The notes below the pieces were generated by a model. That model was not told where the DNA came from and did no database searches. It saw only the letters and a program-made list of their open reading frames with translations. DNA of 6,834 bases from Flavobacteriia bacterium (GTDB lineage: Bacteria > Bacteroidota > Bacteroidia > Flavobacteriales > Flavobacteriaceae), in NCBI GenBank assembly GCA_018500075.1, contig JAHBAN010000215.1:1-6834 (forward strand). Direction: 5' to 3'. Of the stretch, positions 1-6,509 are shown piece by piece. Each line of letters starts with the position of its first letter. The stretch's first letter is position 1. The translations under genes and the position numbers were made by a program.

Positions 1-796
1 CCTCGATGCGGGTTTGCGGGGGAAATTCCACAAAGATATCAGAGCGATGCAGGATCGCTTCGGCCAGTTCGGTTTTGCCGGGGCAGTCGCCTCCGATGGC
101 GTTGATATGCACGCCCGCGCCGATCATATTGTCGGTGAGGATTGTTGCGCATTGTTTGTCGGCGGTGCAGGTGGTGATGATCTCTGCGCCTTCCATACTC
201 TCTTCGGCGGAGCGGCATCGGGTGACGTGCACGCCCATGCCCATGCCCTCAAGGTTGTGGGCGGCCTTCTCGGTGGCGGCGGGGTCTATGTCATAGAGCC
301 GCACGGCCTTTAGCCCGATGATCGCCTTCATGGCGAGGGTCTGAAACTCGGACTGTGCGCCATTGCCGATCATGGCCATGGTTGTCGCGCCCTTTGGGGC
401 CAGATATTTGGCGGCCATGGCCGAGGTGGCTGCGGTGCGCAGGGCGGTGAGCAGGGTCATCTCGCTCAATAGTGTCGGATAGCCGGTGTAGACATCGGCC
501 AGAAGGCCGAAGGCGGTGACGGTCTGAAGACCCTCGGCGGTGTTCTTCGGGTGTCCGTTTACATATTTGAAGCCATAGGCCTCGCCATCGGAGGTCGGCA
601 TCAACTCGATCACACCGACATCGGAATGGCTGGCGACACGGGGGGTTTTGTCAAATTGCTCCCAGCGTTTGAAATCGGCTTCGATTTCGCCGGCAAGCCC
701 ACGTAACATTGTCTCAAGGCCAATGTGATGGGTGAGATTCATCATGTTCTGAACGGATACAAACGGAACATAGGCTTTTGAAGACGGCGCTATCAT
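1..796 (-). CDS. ocd: Ornithine cyclodeaminase, partial (C-terminus beyond left edge)
   Basis: Converts L-ornithine to L-proline plus ammonia in an NAD-dependent cytoplasmic reaction; it belongs to the ornithine cyclodeaminase/mu-crystallin family. The window holds 265 residues of a protein usually near 350, so the C-terminus is missing. Visible motifs are FKYVNGHP at 76-83 (its Lys77 matches the catalytic Lys of characterised enzymes), TALRTAATSA at 118-127 (substrate-carboxylate Arg120), the Rossmann nucleotide-binding loop GNGAQSEFQ at 144-152 with the acidic LYDID at 167-171, and NAIGGDCPGKTEL at 232-244, whose Asp237 matches the family's catalytic Asp. The ATG at 794-796 is preceded by AAGGA with a 7-nt gap, and this Shine-Dalgarno overlaps the arginase stop codon region. 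The gene lies 10 nt downstream of arginase on the same strand and is almost certainly cotranscribed with it. Motif order and identity make the call firm; no frame break is seen. Confidence 0.95.
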   Translation of the reverse strand, partial: MIAPSSKAYVPFVSVQNMMNLTHHIGLETMLRGLAGEIEADFKRWEQFDKTPRVASHSDVGVIELMPTSDGEAYGFKYVNGHPKNTAEGLQTVTAFGLLADVYTGYPTLLSEMTLLTALRTAATSAMAAKYLAPKGATTMAMIGNGAQSEFQTLAMKAIIGLKAVRLYDIDPAATEKAAHNLEGMGMGVHVTRCRSAEESMEGAEIITTCTADKQCATILTDNMIGAGVHINAIGGDCPGKTELAEAILHRSDIFVEFPPQTRIE

Positions 797-806
797 ATTA
801 AAATCC

Positions 807-1727
807 TTATGAAAAAGCTCGTGTGGGGCGGTCAAAGACCCGGCGGCCAAGGGCGGAGGCCGCCAGATCGACCATCACTTGCGCGGTGCGGCCGCGCTCA
901 TCGAGAAAGGGGTTTAGCTCAACAAGATCAAGCGAGCTCATGAGACCGGAATCACAGATCATCTCCATGACGAGATGGGCCTCGCGGATGGTTGCGCCGC
1001 CCGGAACAGTCGTGCCGACGGCCGGGGCAAAGGAGGGATCGAGAAAATCGACATCAAGGCTGACGTGCAAGGCGCCTTTGGCCGCCTTGACCGTGGCGAG
1101 AAATGCGCTGAGGGGCTTTGCGATCCCGGTTTCGTCAATCCGGCGCATATCATAGGCGTGAATGCGGGTGTCCTGCATGGCCTCGCGCTCGACGGCGTCA
1201 ACCGATCTAAGGCCCAGAATACAAACGTTTTCTTCCGGGATCGGGCGCTCTATTTTGGGAAATCCGCCAAAGCCCTTGCGGCCTGTGACATAGCCTATGG
1301 GCGTGCCGTGGAGGTTGCCTGAATCTGTTGTTTCGGGGGTGTGGTAGTCGGTGTGGGCATCGAGCCAGAGCAGAAATTGCGGCTGGTCATTTTCTGTTGC
1401 ATAGGCGTTGACCCCGCCGACCGAGCCAAGCGAGAGCGCATGATCGCCGCCCAGAAAAATCGGCAAGCCCTTTGGCATGGCGTCTTTGCCGGTGCGCCAG
1501 AGACGGTTGGTCCAGCCCACGGTTTCATGGTGCTTGTAGATGCGCGCGTCGGGGTCGTCTTGGGCGTGTTCTGCGGGGGCCAGATTGCCCCAGTCGCGGA
1601 CGCGGTAGCCAAGCCCTGTGAGCGCTTCGGACAGCCCGGCGGTGCGGTAGGCATCCGGCCCCATGAGGCAGCCTTTGCGCCGCTTGCCAGAGTCCATCGG
1701 AGCGCCAATGAGAATGATGTCACGCAT
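807..1727 (-). CDS. rocF: Arginase
   Basis: Hydrolyses L-arginine to L-ornithine and urea with a binuclear Mn centre; it is the first step of the arginase route, with ornithine cyclodeaminase encoded directly downstream. The 306-residue length is normal for bacterial arginases. Metal ligands are all present: GGDH at 93-96 (His96), DAHTD at 123-127 (Asp123, His125, Asp127) and SLDVDFLDP at 223-231 (Asp225, Asp227). The arginase-specific SGNLHG at 136-141 and LVELNP at 268-273 (Glu270, substrate guanidinium binding) favour arginase over agmatinase or formiminoglutamase. The ATG at 1725-1727 has only a weak AAAAGG about 10 nt upstream, but the N-terminus DIILIGAPMDSG is the expected family start. 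Divergent to it lies an Lrp/AsnC regulator, so control by that protein, perhaps in response to an amino acid, is likely but inferred. Confidence 0.96.
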   Translation of the reverse strand: MRDIILIGAPMDSGKRRKGCLMGPDAYRTAGLSEALTGLGYRVRDWGNLAPAEHAQDDPDARIYKHHETVGWTNRLWRTGKDAMPKGLPIFLGGDHALSLGSVGGVNAYATENDQPQFLLWLDAHTDYHTPETTDSGNLHGTPIGYVTGRKGFGGFPKIERPIPEENVCILGLRSVDAVEREAMQDTRIHAYDMRRIDETGIAKPLSAFLATVKAAKGALHVSLDVDFLDPSFAPAVGTTVPGGATIREAHLVMEMICDSGLMSSLDLVELNPFLDERGRTAQVMVDLAASALGRRVFDRPTRAFS

Positions 1728-1758
1728 GGTTTTGAGGCCTTTTGATCGCTGTGTGATG

Positions 1759-1834
1759 GCTCAAATTATGAGCTGAATGAGACGTAAGATAGGTTTCAAA
1801 GTGATCACTTTGGTGATAGATGGTCCAAATTGGA
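1759..1834. promoter_or_regulatory. Candidate Lrp-type operator region: three inverted repeats in the divergent intergenic region
   Basis: Between the arginase start (1727) and the regulator start (1852) lie three inverted repeats. They are GCTCA/TGAGC around AATTA at 1759-1773, a perfect 16-bp palindrome CAAAGTGATCACTTTG at 1797-1812, and TCCAAATTGGA at 1824-1834. The central nine bases of the first, CAAATTATG, fit the core HAWATTWTD of the E. coli Lrp consensus as I recall it, although its flanks do not. Several sites in one region are what an oligomeric Lrp/AsnC protein would use to control itself and the catabolic operon. No convincing -35/-10 pair could be fixed on either strand. Function is inferred from position and symmetry. 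Confidence 0.5.
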
Positions 1835-1851
1835 TTGTGGGAGGCAGCATT

Positions 1852-2280
1852 GTGGATGATCTTGATCAGAGGTTGATTGCGGCTTTGCGGCAGGATGCGC
1901 GGGCCTCGCATTCCGAGCTTGCGGGGCGGCTCGGTGTGGGGCGGGCCACGGTGCGGGCGCGGCAGGCCCGGCTTGAGGCGCGCGGCGATATTCTGGGCTA
2001 TTCTGTGGTTCTGAAAGAGGACCGATTGGCCGACCCTGTGCGCGGGCTGATGATGATCGGGATCGAGGGGCGCGGCACCGAGCGTATTTTGCGGCAACTG
2101 GCCGGTTTTTCGGCGGTGCGGGCGGTTCACAGCACCAACGGGCGGTGGGATGTGATTGCGGATATTGGCACCGAAACCCTTGAGGCGTTTGACGAGGTTC
2201 TGGCGCGGATCCGCAAGCTTGACGGGGTGACGACATCGGAAACCTCGCTGCTGCTGAGCACCAAGAAATCGGCTTTGTGA
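1852..2280 (+). CDS. Lrp/AsnC-family transcriptional regulator
   Basis: A DNA-binding regulator that probably controls the divergent arginase/ornithine cyclodeaminase operon in response to an amino acid such as arginine or ornithine (ligand inferred). From the chosen start it is 142 residues, close to the usual 140-165. Residues 1-60 are the AsnC-type winged helix-turn-helix: DDLDQRLIAALRQDARAS, then SELAGRLGVGRATVRARQARLEARGDILGY with the recognition helix near 29-42. Residues about 65-135 form the RAM/ligand-binding domain, including GRWDVIADI at 97-105 and the terminal TSETSLLL at 128-135. The start is GTG at 1852 because GGGAGG sits at 1839-1844 with a 7-nt gap and because DDLD is the usual family N-terminus. 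An in-frame ATG at 1777 would add 25 atypical residues and translate through the palindromic sites. Divergent Lrp genes next to arginase/ocd pairs are a known alphaproteobacterial arrangement. Confidence 0.93.
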   Translation: MDDLDQRLIAALRQDARASHSELAGRLGVGRATVRARQARLEARGDILGYSVVLKEDRLADPVRGLMMIGIEGRGTERILRQLAGFSAVRAVHSTNGRWDVIADIGTETLEAFDEVLARIRKLDGVTTSETSLLLSTKKSAL

Positions 2281-2335
2281 AGATCGTCTTAAGCCAGCGT
2301 CCCGCAGGGTTAATGGCAGCAAAACCCACCGATTC

Positions 2336-2379
2336 GGGGGGGGTGATATGCGTGCACAACCCGTGCACCATGCGTGCAC
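2336..2379. repeat. G8 run followed by three 11-bp-spaced CGTGCAC repeats
   Basis: A run of eight G (2336-2343) is followed by CGTGCAC at 2351-2357, 2362-2368 and 2373-2379, each 11 bp from the next. Each copy contains the perfect palindrome GTGCAC, and the outer copies extend to ATGCGTGCAC. The spacing is about one helical turn, as expected for proteins binding side by side on one DNA face. The cluster sits in the 198-bp spacer between the 3' ends of the convergent regulator and dsbB genes, so it has no obvious target promoter. Function is unknown. Confidence 0.6.
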
Positions 2380-2478
2380 CGGCTGATGCGGGGCTGTGTT
2401 AAGAGAAAATTAGCTAATGGCGCGTGCGGCGGGGACACGCGGCCTTAAGGCATCCGGGCGCAAACTGACGGGTTTGGC

Positions 2479-2946
2479 TCAGACCCGGCGTCTGGTTGCG
2501 GCGAGCCAGACGAGGGCCAGGGCGAGCGAGGCAATGGCGTTCCAGCTGGCCATCGACAGGCTGAACAGTTCCCAGGGCGCCTCGTCGCAGCGCACGATCG
2601 GCGCGGCCATAATCTGGTTGAGCAGGTCTTGCGGGCTGAGGCCTGAGATGTCGCTTGAGGTGCAGCTTGAGGGGCCGGCCCAGAGCTTGCGCTCAACGCC
2701 CGTATGATAAAGCCCGATGGCGGCTGTTGTGAGTGCCGCGAGCGCGCCGAGCGCCGGCCAGAGACGGCCCGGCACCATGAGGCCGATCATGGCCAGCAGG
2801 ATGGCGAGAGCATGGGGGTAGCGCTGCCAGAGGCAGAGCTTGCAGGGGGGCATTTCTGCGATGTGTTGAAAGCCGAGTGCGCCGAGCAGCAGCGCCCCCG
2901 AGCCAAAGCCTGCGAGCAAGATCAGATTGGGGCGGGAGAGGGTCAT
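2479..2946 (-). CDS. dsbB: Disulfide bond formation protein B (DsbB family)
   Basis: Inner-membrane quinone reductase that would reoxidise periplasmic DsbA and pass electrons to ubiquinone, sustaining disulfide formation. The 155-residue product has four hydrophobic segments (about 5-27, 44-60, 63-82 and 131-149). The first periplasmic redox pair is PPCKLCLWQRYPH at 33-45 (Cys35, Cys38). The second pair is Cys95 in PSSCTSSD and Cys120 in VRCDEAPW. All four essential cysteines of the family are thus present in the expected order, and the quinone-proximal Arg is present in WQRYPH. The ATG (2944-2946) overlaps the stop of the upstream yqaA-like gene in an ATGA arrangement, indicating translational coupling. 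No DsbA gene lies in the window. A hairpin-like stem beyond the stop (2421-2441) is too weak to call a terminator. Confidence 0.93.
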   Translation of the reverse strand: MTLSRPNLILLAGFGSGALLLGALGFQHIAEMPPCKLCLWQRYPHALAILLAMIGLMVPGRLWPALGALAALTTAAIGLYHTGVERKLWAGPSSCTSSDISGLSPQDLLNQIMAAPIVRCDEAPWELFSLSMASWNAIASLALALVWLAATRRRV

Positions 2947-3521
2947 AGGAGCTTTACCACATAGAAGCCGCCCAGAAGGAGCGCGCAGAACAGGGCAAAC
3001 ATAAGCCCGAGGCGGCGCTCGATAAAGTCACGAATGGGGGCGCCGAATTTCCAGAGCAGGAGGGCGACGATATAAAAGCGCAATCCGCGGGCGAGAATGG
3101 ATGTCAGGATGAAGGTGAAGAGCGGCATTCCGGTCCAGCCTGACATGATCGTGATGACCTTATAAGGAAAGGGTGTCATGCCGGCGACGAGCACGGCCCA
3201 GAAGCCGGCCTCATTGAAGCGCGCGTTGAAACCGGCCACGGCCTCGCCCTTGCCGAGGCTCTCAAGGATCGGCTGGCCGATTTCGGCAAAGGCGAGCGCG
3301 CCGATGGCATAGCCCAGAAGCCCGCCAATCACCGAGGCGGTGAGGGCGACGCTTGCGATCAGCCAGGCGCGCGAGGGGCGCGCAAGGATCATCGGGATCA
3401 TCAGGATATCGGGGGGAATGGGGAAAACCGAAGATTCGACAAAGGCCACAAAGGCCAGCCCCCACATCGCGTGACGATGTCCAGCGAGGCGCATTGTCCA
3501 GTCGTATAGCCTGCGCAACAT
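2943..3521 (-). CDS. YqaA-family inner-membrane protein (DedA/VTT superfamily)
   Basis: A polytopic membrane protein of the SNARE-associated/VTT (DedA) superfamily. Some superfamily members move undecaprenyl phosphate or other lipids across the membrane; the role of YqaA-type members is not established. From the chosen ATG it is 192 residues. Diagnostic parts are FVESSVFPIPPDILMIP at 27-43, a glycine-rich helix at about 60-78, GMTPFPYKVITIMSG at 114-128, and Arg145/Arg148 in the following helix; a last hydrophobic helix covers 171-189. An in-frame ATG at 3614 would add 31 polar residues (KALTPAQKRGPIGSG and on) unlike the family. It would also place a TTGACG -35-like element inside the gene, so the start at 3521 is preferred, although its Shine-Dalgarno is poor. 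Its stop overlaps the dsbB start, so the two membrane proteins are made as a coupled pair. A functional link to disulfide metabolism is only inferred. Confidence 0.88.
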   Translation of the reverse strand: MLRRLYDWTMRLAGHRHAMWGLAFVAFVESSVFPIPPDILMIPMILARPSRAWLIASVALTASVIGGLLGYAIGALAFAEIGQPILESLGKGEAVAGFNARFNEAGFWAVLVAGMTPFPYKVITIMSGWTGMPLFTFILTSILARGLRFYIVALLLWKFGAPIRDFIERRLGLMFALFCALLLGGFYVVKLL

Positions 3522-3562
3522 AGGTCTGCTCTTTGTTTTTGTGTCGGTCTTATTGCCTGAGC

Positions 3563-3593
3563 CTATTGGGCCGCGCTTTTGCGCTGGCGTCAA
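3563..3593 (-). promoter_or_regulatory. Possible promoter of the yqaA-dsbB operon with an inverted repeat in the spacer
   Basis: On the minus strand TTGACG (3593 to 3588) resembles a -35 element. It is followed by GCGC-AAAA-GCGC, a perfect inverted repeat at 3573-3584. The -10 is not clear; the best candidate is a poor CAATAG about 19 bp further on. Transcription from here would give a leader of roughly 35 nt to the ATG at 3521, which supports that start. The repeat could be an operator lying between the promoter boxes. Only the -35-like box and the repeat are directly seen. Confidence 0.3.
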
Positions 3594-3642
3594 GGCTTTG
3601 AGGTCCTTTAACATGAAATCAAAGAGGCGGGAGGCCCGGAGA

Positions 3643-4903
3643 ATGACTGTTTTGATTGCCGGAGCGGGGATTGGCGGGCTGACGCTGGGGCTGTCGCTGC
3701 ACCAGCTCGGGATCGGGTTCCGGATTTTTGAGGCGGTGCGCGAGATCCGCCCTTTGGGGGGTCGGGATCAATGTGCAGCCCCATGCGATCCGGGAGCTGT
3801 TTGAGCTTGGGCTTGAGGGCGCGCTTGACAGGGTCGGGCTGCGCACCAAGCAGGTGGCGTATTTCTCCGCACAGGGCGGCGAGATCTGGCGCGAGGCGCG
3901 GGGCGCCTTTGCGGGCTATCACTGGCCGCAGTATTCGATTCACCGTGGCGAGATGCAGATGTTGCTCTATCGCGCCCTTGTGGAGCGGGCGGGGCCGGAT
4001 GTGATCAGGATGGGCGCGGCGGTCACGCAAGCGCGCGACACCGGCGATGCTGTTGAGATCACACTCACCGAGCGCGGCACGCAGCAAGCGCTTGGCACCG
4101 CGACGGGGGATGTATTTGTCGCGGCCGACGGGATCAACTCGCTCACCCGCAAGGCGCTTTACCCCGAGGAGGGCGCGGCCCATTGGGGCGGGGTGATGAT
4201 GTGGCGCGGTATCACGCGCGGGCCTAACTTTCTGGGCGGGCGCACCATGGCGATGGCGGGGCGGCGCGACTGTAAATTTGTCTGCTACCCGATTCAGGAG
4301 TTTGACGACGGAACCTGCCTGATCAACTGGATTGCCGACCGCGCCATGCCGCCCGACTACGTCTGGCGCGAACAGGACTGGAACCGCGCGGGGCGGCTGG
4401 AGGATTTTCTGGGTGCCTTTGCGGGCTGGTCGTTTGACTGGCTGGATGTGCCCAAGATCATCACGACGGCCCAGAGCGTCTGGGAATATCCGATGGTGGA
4501 CCGCAACCCGCTGCCGCGCTGGAGCCACGGGCGGGTGACGCTTTTGGGCGATGCGGCCCATGCGATGTATCCGATTGGCTCAAACGGCGCGTCTCAGGCC
4601 ATACTGGATGCGCGGATTCTGGCGCGGGAGCTGCGCGATTTGGGGCAGGGCGACCGAGGCTTGGCCTCTTATGACGCGATCCGGCGCGAGGCGGTGAATG
4701 CGATTGTTCTGGCCAATCGGGGCGACGGGCCGGACAAGATCCTTGATCGTGTGGCCGAGCGCGCGCCAGAGGGCTTTGAGACGATACATGATGTGATGAG
4801 CCAAGAGGAACTGGAACAGACGGCGGGGGCCTATAAAAAGCTTGCGGGGATGGACATCGAGGCGCTCAACGCGCGCGGCCCGCTTGTGCCTGTTTCGATC
4901 TGA
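3643..4903 (+). pseudogene. PhzS-like FAD-dependent aromatic monooxygenase, frameshifted by one extra G
   Basis: A group A flavoprotein monooxygenase of the salicylate hydroxylase/PhzS type, which would hydroxylate an aromatic substrate using NAD(P)H and O2; the substrate cannot be told. Start is the ATG at 3643, with GGGAGG at 3629-3634. The reading frame runs to Gly39 and then meets six G at 3756-3761. Read as is, translation ends at TGA 3802-3804 after 53 residues. Removing one G restores a 419-residue protein of normal length. It has GAGIGG at 7-12 with Glu30, the family's PLGVGINVQPHA at 37-48 across the break, IHRGEM at 99-104 (FAD-contacting Arg101), AADG at 160-163, and GDAAHAMYPIGSNGASQAILDAR at 302-324. 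The rest of the gene is intact with no further stops, so this is either a very recent mutation, a slippage site or a sequencing error. It is followed 65 nt later by tRNA-Leu. Confidence 0.88.
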
Positions 4904-4967
4904 TTTCGCGTCAGATGCATTTTGGACTTTTCCAGGGCCAAACAACGCGCTAAACGGAAGGCAATGT

Positions 4968-5051
4968 GCCCAAGTGGCGGAATGGTAGACGCAGGGGATT
5001 CAAAATCCCCCGCCGCGAGGCGTGCCGGTTCGAGTCCGGCCTTGGGTACCA
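4968..5051 (+). tRNA. tRNA-Leu (anticodon CAA)
   Basis: An 84-nt class II tRNA with encoded CCA. The acceptor stem is GCCCAAG (4968-4974) with CTTGGGT (5041-5047), closing with a G-U pair. The discriminator A is at 5048 and CCA at 5049-5051. The anticodon stem is GGGGA/TCCCC around the loop TTCAAAA, with anticodon CAA at 5001-5003 reading UUG codons. A variable arm (CGCCGCGAGGCG, about 5011-5022) marks the leucine class, and the T arm is GCCGG-TTCGAGT-CCGGC at 5023-5039. A TTGGAC box at 4922-4927 and CTAAAC at 4950-4955 might be promoter parts, but their 22-bp spacing is too long for confidence. No duplicate of the tRNA 3' end was seen elsewhere in the window, so there is no sign of an attachment-site copy. 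Confidence 0.97.
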
Positions 5052-5157
5052 CTGCACATTATATGCGCCGGTCAGGCAGCCGAGAGGCGGGCGAAAGGCC
5101 TGGCCCTGTGGCGTGGCCTGTGAGGCTTTGCTGCGCCGGACGTGTCGAGAGGCCGCG

Positions 5158-5889
5158 CTAAGAGGCTGCGGCCTGTTTCACGTTTTGCGCATAGAGGGCC
5201 GAGCGCGCCGAGCGCTCCAGAGCCATTTGGTGCAGAGCGTCAAACTCTCCTGTCGGGTCGTTCGCCGCTTTCGTGACAAGTTTGGACAAAACCCCGACTT
5301 GCTGCAAATACCCGGCGCTTGAATGCCCTGAATAGGGCAGCGCGAAACTGGTGACGCCCTTTTTTTCATAAAGACGGGCATGGATGTCATCGGCGGTGCA
5401 AGGATCATAAAACAGAGTGTGGTGGGCGGTTTTGCTGAGGCCAGCGTCCATATCATCAAAGACAAAATCAAGCTGGCGGGCGATATGCGCCCAGCGACTG
5501 TCGCCCTCAACTTTATGGGGCTGGATGCTGTATTGTGGGGAAATCGTGAGTGTTGCGTCAAGATTTAACAGTTTTGAGAACATCATCGCCCCAAAACCGC
5601 CCATGCTTGAGCCATAACCAACGGCTTTGGCAAAGTGGCGGCGCGCGGGAAGCACAGCCTGAGCGAGCTGTAAAACCTCGGGGCTTTGAAACCAGGTGTT
5701 GCCTGCGCAGATCACATGAATTGCAGCTATACCCGTTTTGCTCAGAAAATCCTGCCCGAAGCCATCGTCTTGCAAGGACGGTGTGCGCCGAAAGTTGCTG
5801 AAGGTGATAAATAGGGTCTGATCTGTCGTGTCGGGTTTTGGGCAAAGCCGAATGGCGCGCAGATCTTTGCCGCGAAAGAGCTCTTCCAT
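5158..5889 (-). CDS. Alpha/beta-hydrolase-like protein of unknown substrate
   Basis: A probable serine hydrolase of the alpha/beta fold; I do not recognise a named family. From the chosen start it has 243 residues and no signal peptide, so it is likely cytoplasmic. The nucleophile elbow is GYGSSMGGFGA at 91-101, with Ser95 as the central residue of GSSMG. The candidate acid is Asp162 in LFYDPCTADDIHARL, and the candidate base is His189 in LPYSGHSSAGYL. Their order Ser-Asp-His and spacing fit the fold. The ATG at 5887-5889 is chosen because GAGAGG stands 9 nt upstream. An upstream in-frame ATG (5896-5898) abuts that same ribosome binding site and is less likely. The coding region looks clearly poorer in GC (several 60-base lines near 48%) than the monooxygenase on the other side of the tRNA, which hints at separate origin. 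It is separated from neighbours by 106 nt and about 900 nt, so it seems to be a single-gene unit. Confidence 0.75.
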   Translation of the reverse strand: MEELFRGKDLRAIRLCPKPDTTDQTLFITFSNFRRTPSLQDDGFGQDFLSKTGIAAIHVICAGNTWFQSPEVLQLAQAVLPARRHFAKAVGYGSSMGGFGAMMFSKLLNLDATLTISPQYSIQPHKVEGDSRWAHIARQLDFVFDDMDAGLSKTAHHTLFYDPCTADDIHARLYEKKGVTSFALPYSGHSSAGYLQQVGVLSKLVTKAANDPTGEFDALHQMALERSARSALYAQNVKQAAAS

Positions 5890-6433
5890 ACTTGCCATCC
5901 TCTCAGCCGGTTTGACTGCGCGTTCCTGTGGTCTGGTCTTGCTGTGCTGTGATGCGCAGTGTGACAAGTTTTGAGCCTCATGGCCAGTTTGTTGGGCGTC
6001 TGAGGCGGGCTATGGAGGGCCAAGAGCGCGAGCCGAGCTTGATCCGGCGCGGGGAGGGGCCGCGGGCCGCGCGGAATCGGGAGGGGCGAATCGGGAGGAT
6101 GTGTCTCAAATCCAGCGATTTTTGCGTTTGATTCGAGCGTTTGAATTGTGGCAATTTTTTCCAAGCGTGGCCAATTCGCGGGCTTGGCCCTTATTCATGT
6201 CATAATCGTGATCAATGCGGGCGGCCATTTTAGGCAATTTGAACGTATTTTTCTCACAGGACGCCAGCGCGTATTGTTTCTTTGGGCGGCACAATCGCTT
6301 GCGCCAGCGCAGCGGCGGGAACCTGTCTGTTGTGATTGAAAACCATGGGAGATTTGCTGTTCGGGCCTCGGGCCAATCTGGAAACAATCCGCCTGTTTTG
6401 AGCCGTTGGCCCTTGTGGCGGGCTTGGTTTCTG

Positions 6434-6463
6434 CGGCTTTAGGGGGAGAAATCCTGCCGTTTT
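6434..6463 (+). terminator. Possible intrinsic terminator
   Basis: CGGC (6434-6437) and AGG (6441-6443) can pair with CCT (6453-6455) and GCCG (6456-6459), leaving a TTT bulge and a 9-nt loop, followed directly by TTTT (6460-6463) and CCC. The shape fits a weak rho-independent terminator on the plus strand. No upstream plus-strand gene is evident, so it would have to end an unannotated transcript, or it is chance. Confidence 0.25.
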
Positions 6464-6509
6464 CCCGACAAATTTAACTTTCGACAGTGCCGCAATCGTT
6501 TTATGACTG

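Noticed and set aside
2348..2402. Tiny leader peptides beginning at ATGCGTGCA (2348 or 2370)
   Set aside because: They would be only 10-12 residues, run towards a convergent gene and have nothing downstream on the plus strand to regulate.
2406..2441. Terminator for dsbB: CGCGTG/CACGCG stem (2421-2441), then TTTT on the minus strand
   Set aside because: The stem is only 6 bp with a 9-nt loop, and the T run begins about 10 nt after the stem, too far for a normal intrinsic terminator.
2417..2707. Plus-strand open frame opposite dsbB
   Set aside because: It is antisense to a gene with all diagnostic cysteines and has an alanine/arginine-rich composition typical of shadow frames.
3522..3614. Longer start for the YqaA-family gene (ATG at 3614)
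   Set aside because: The extra 31 residues are polar and unlike the family, and the segment contains a promoter-like box and an inverted repeat.
5052..5157. Terminator or attachment site after tRNA-Leu (TGCGCCGG repeated at 5064 and 5132; AGGCC/GGCCT at 5096-5119)
   Set aside because: The stem is short with a 14-nt loop and no T run on the plus strand, and no copy of the tRNA 3' end or integrase gene is present in the window.
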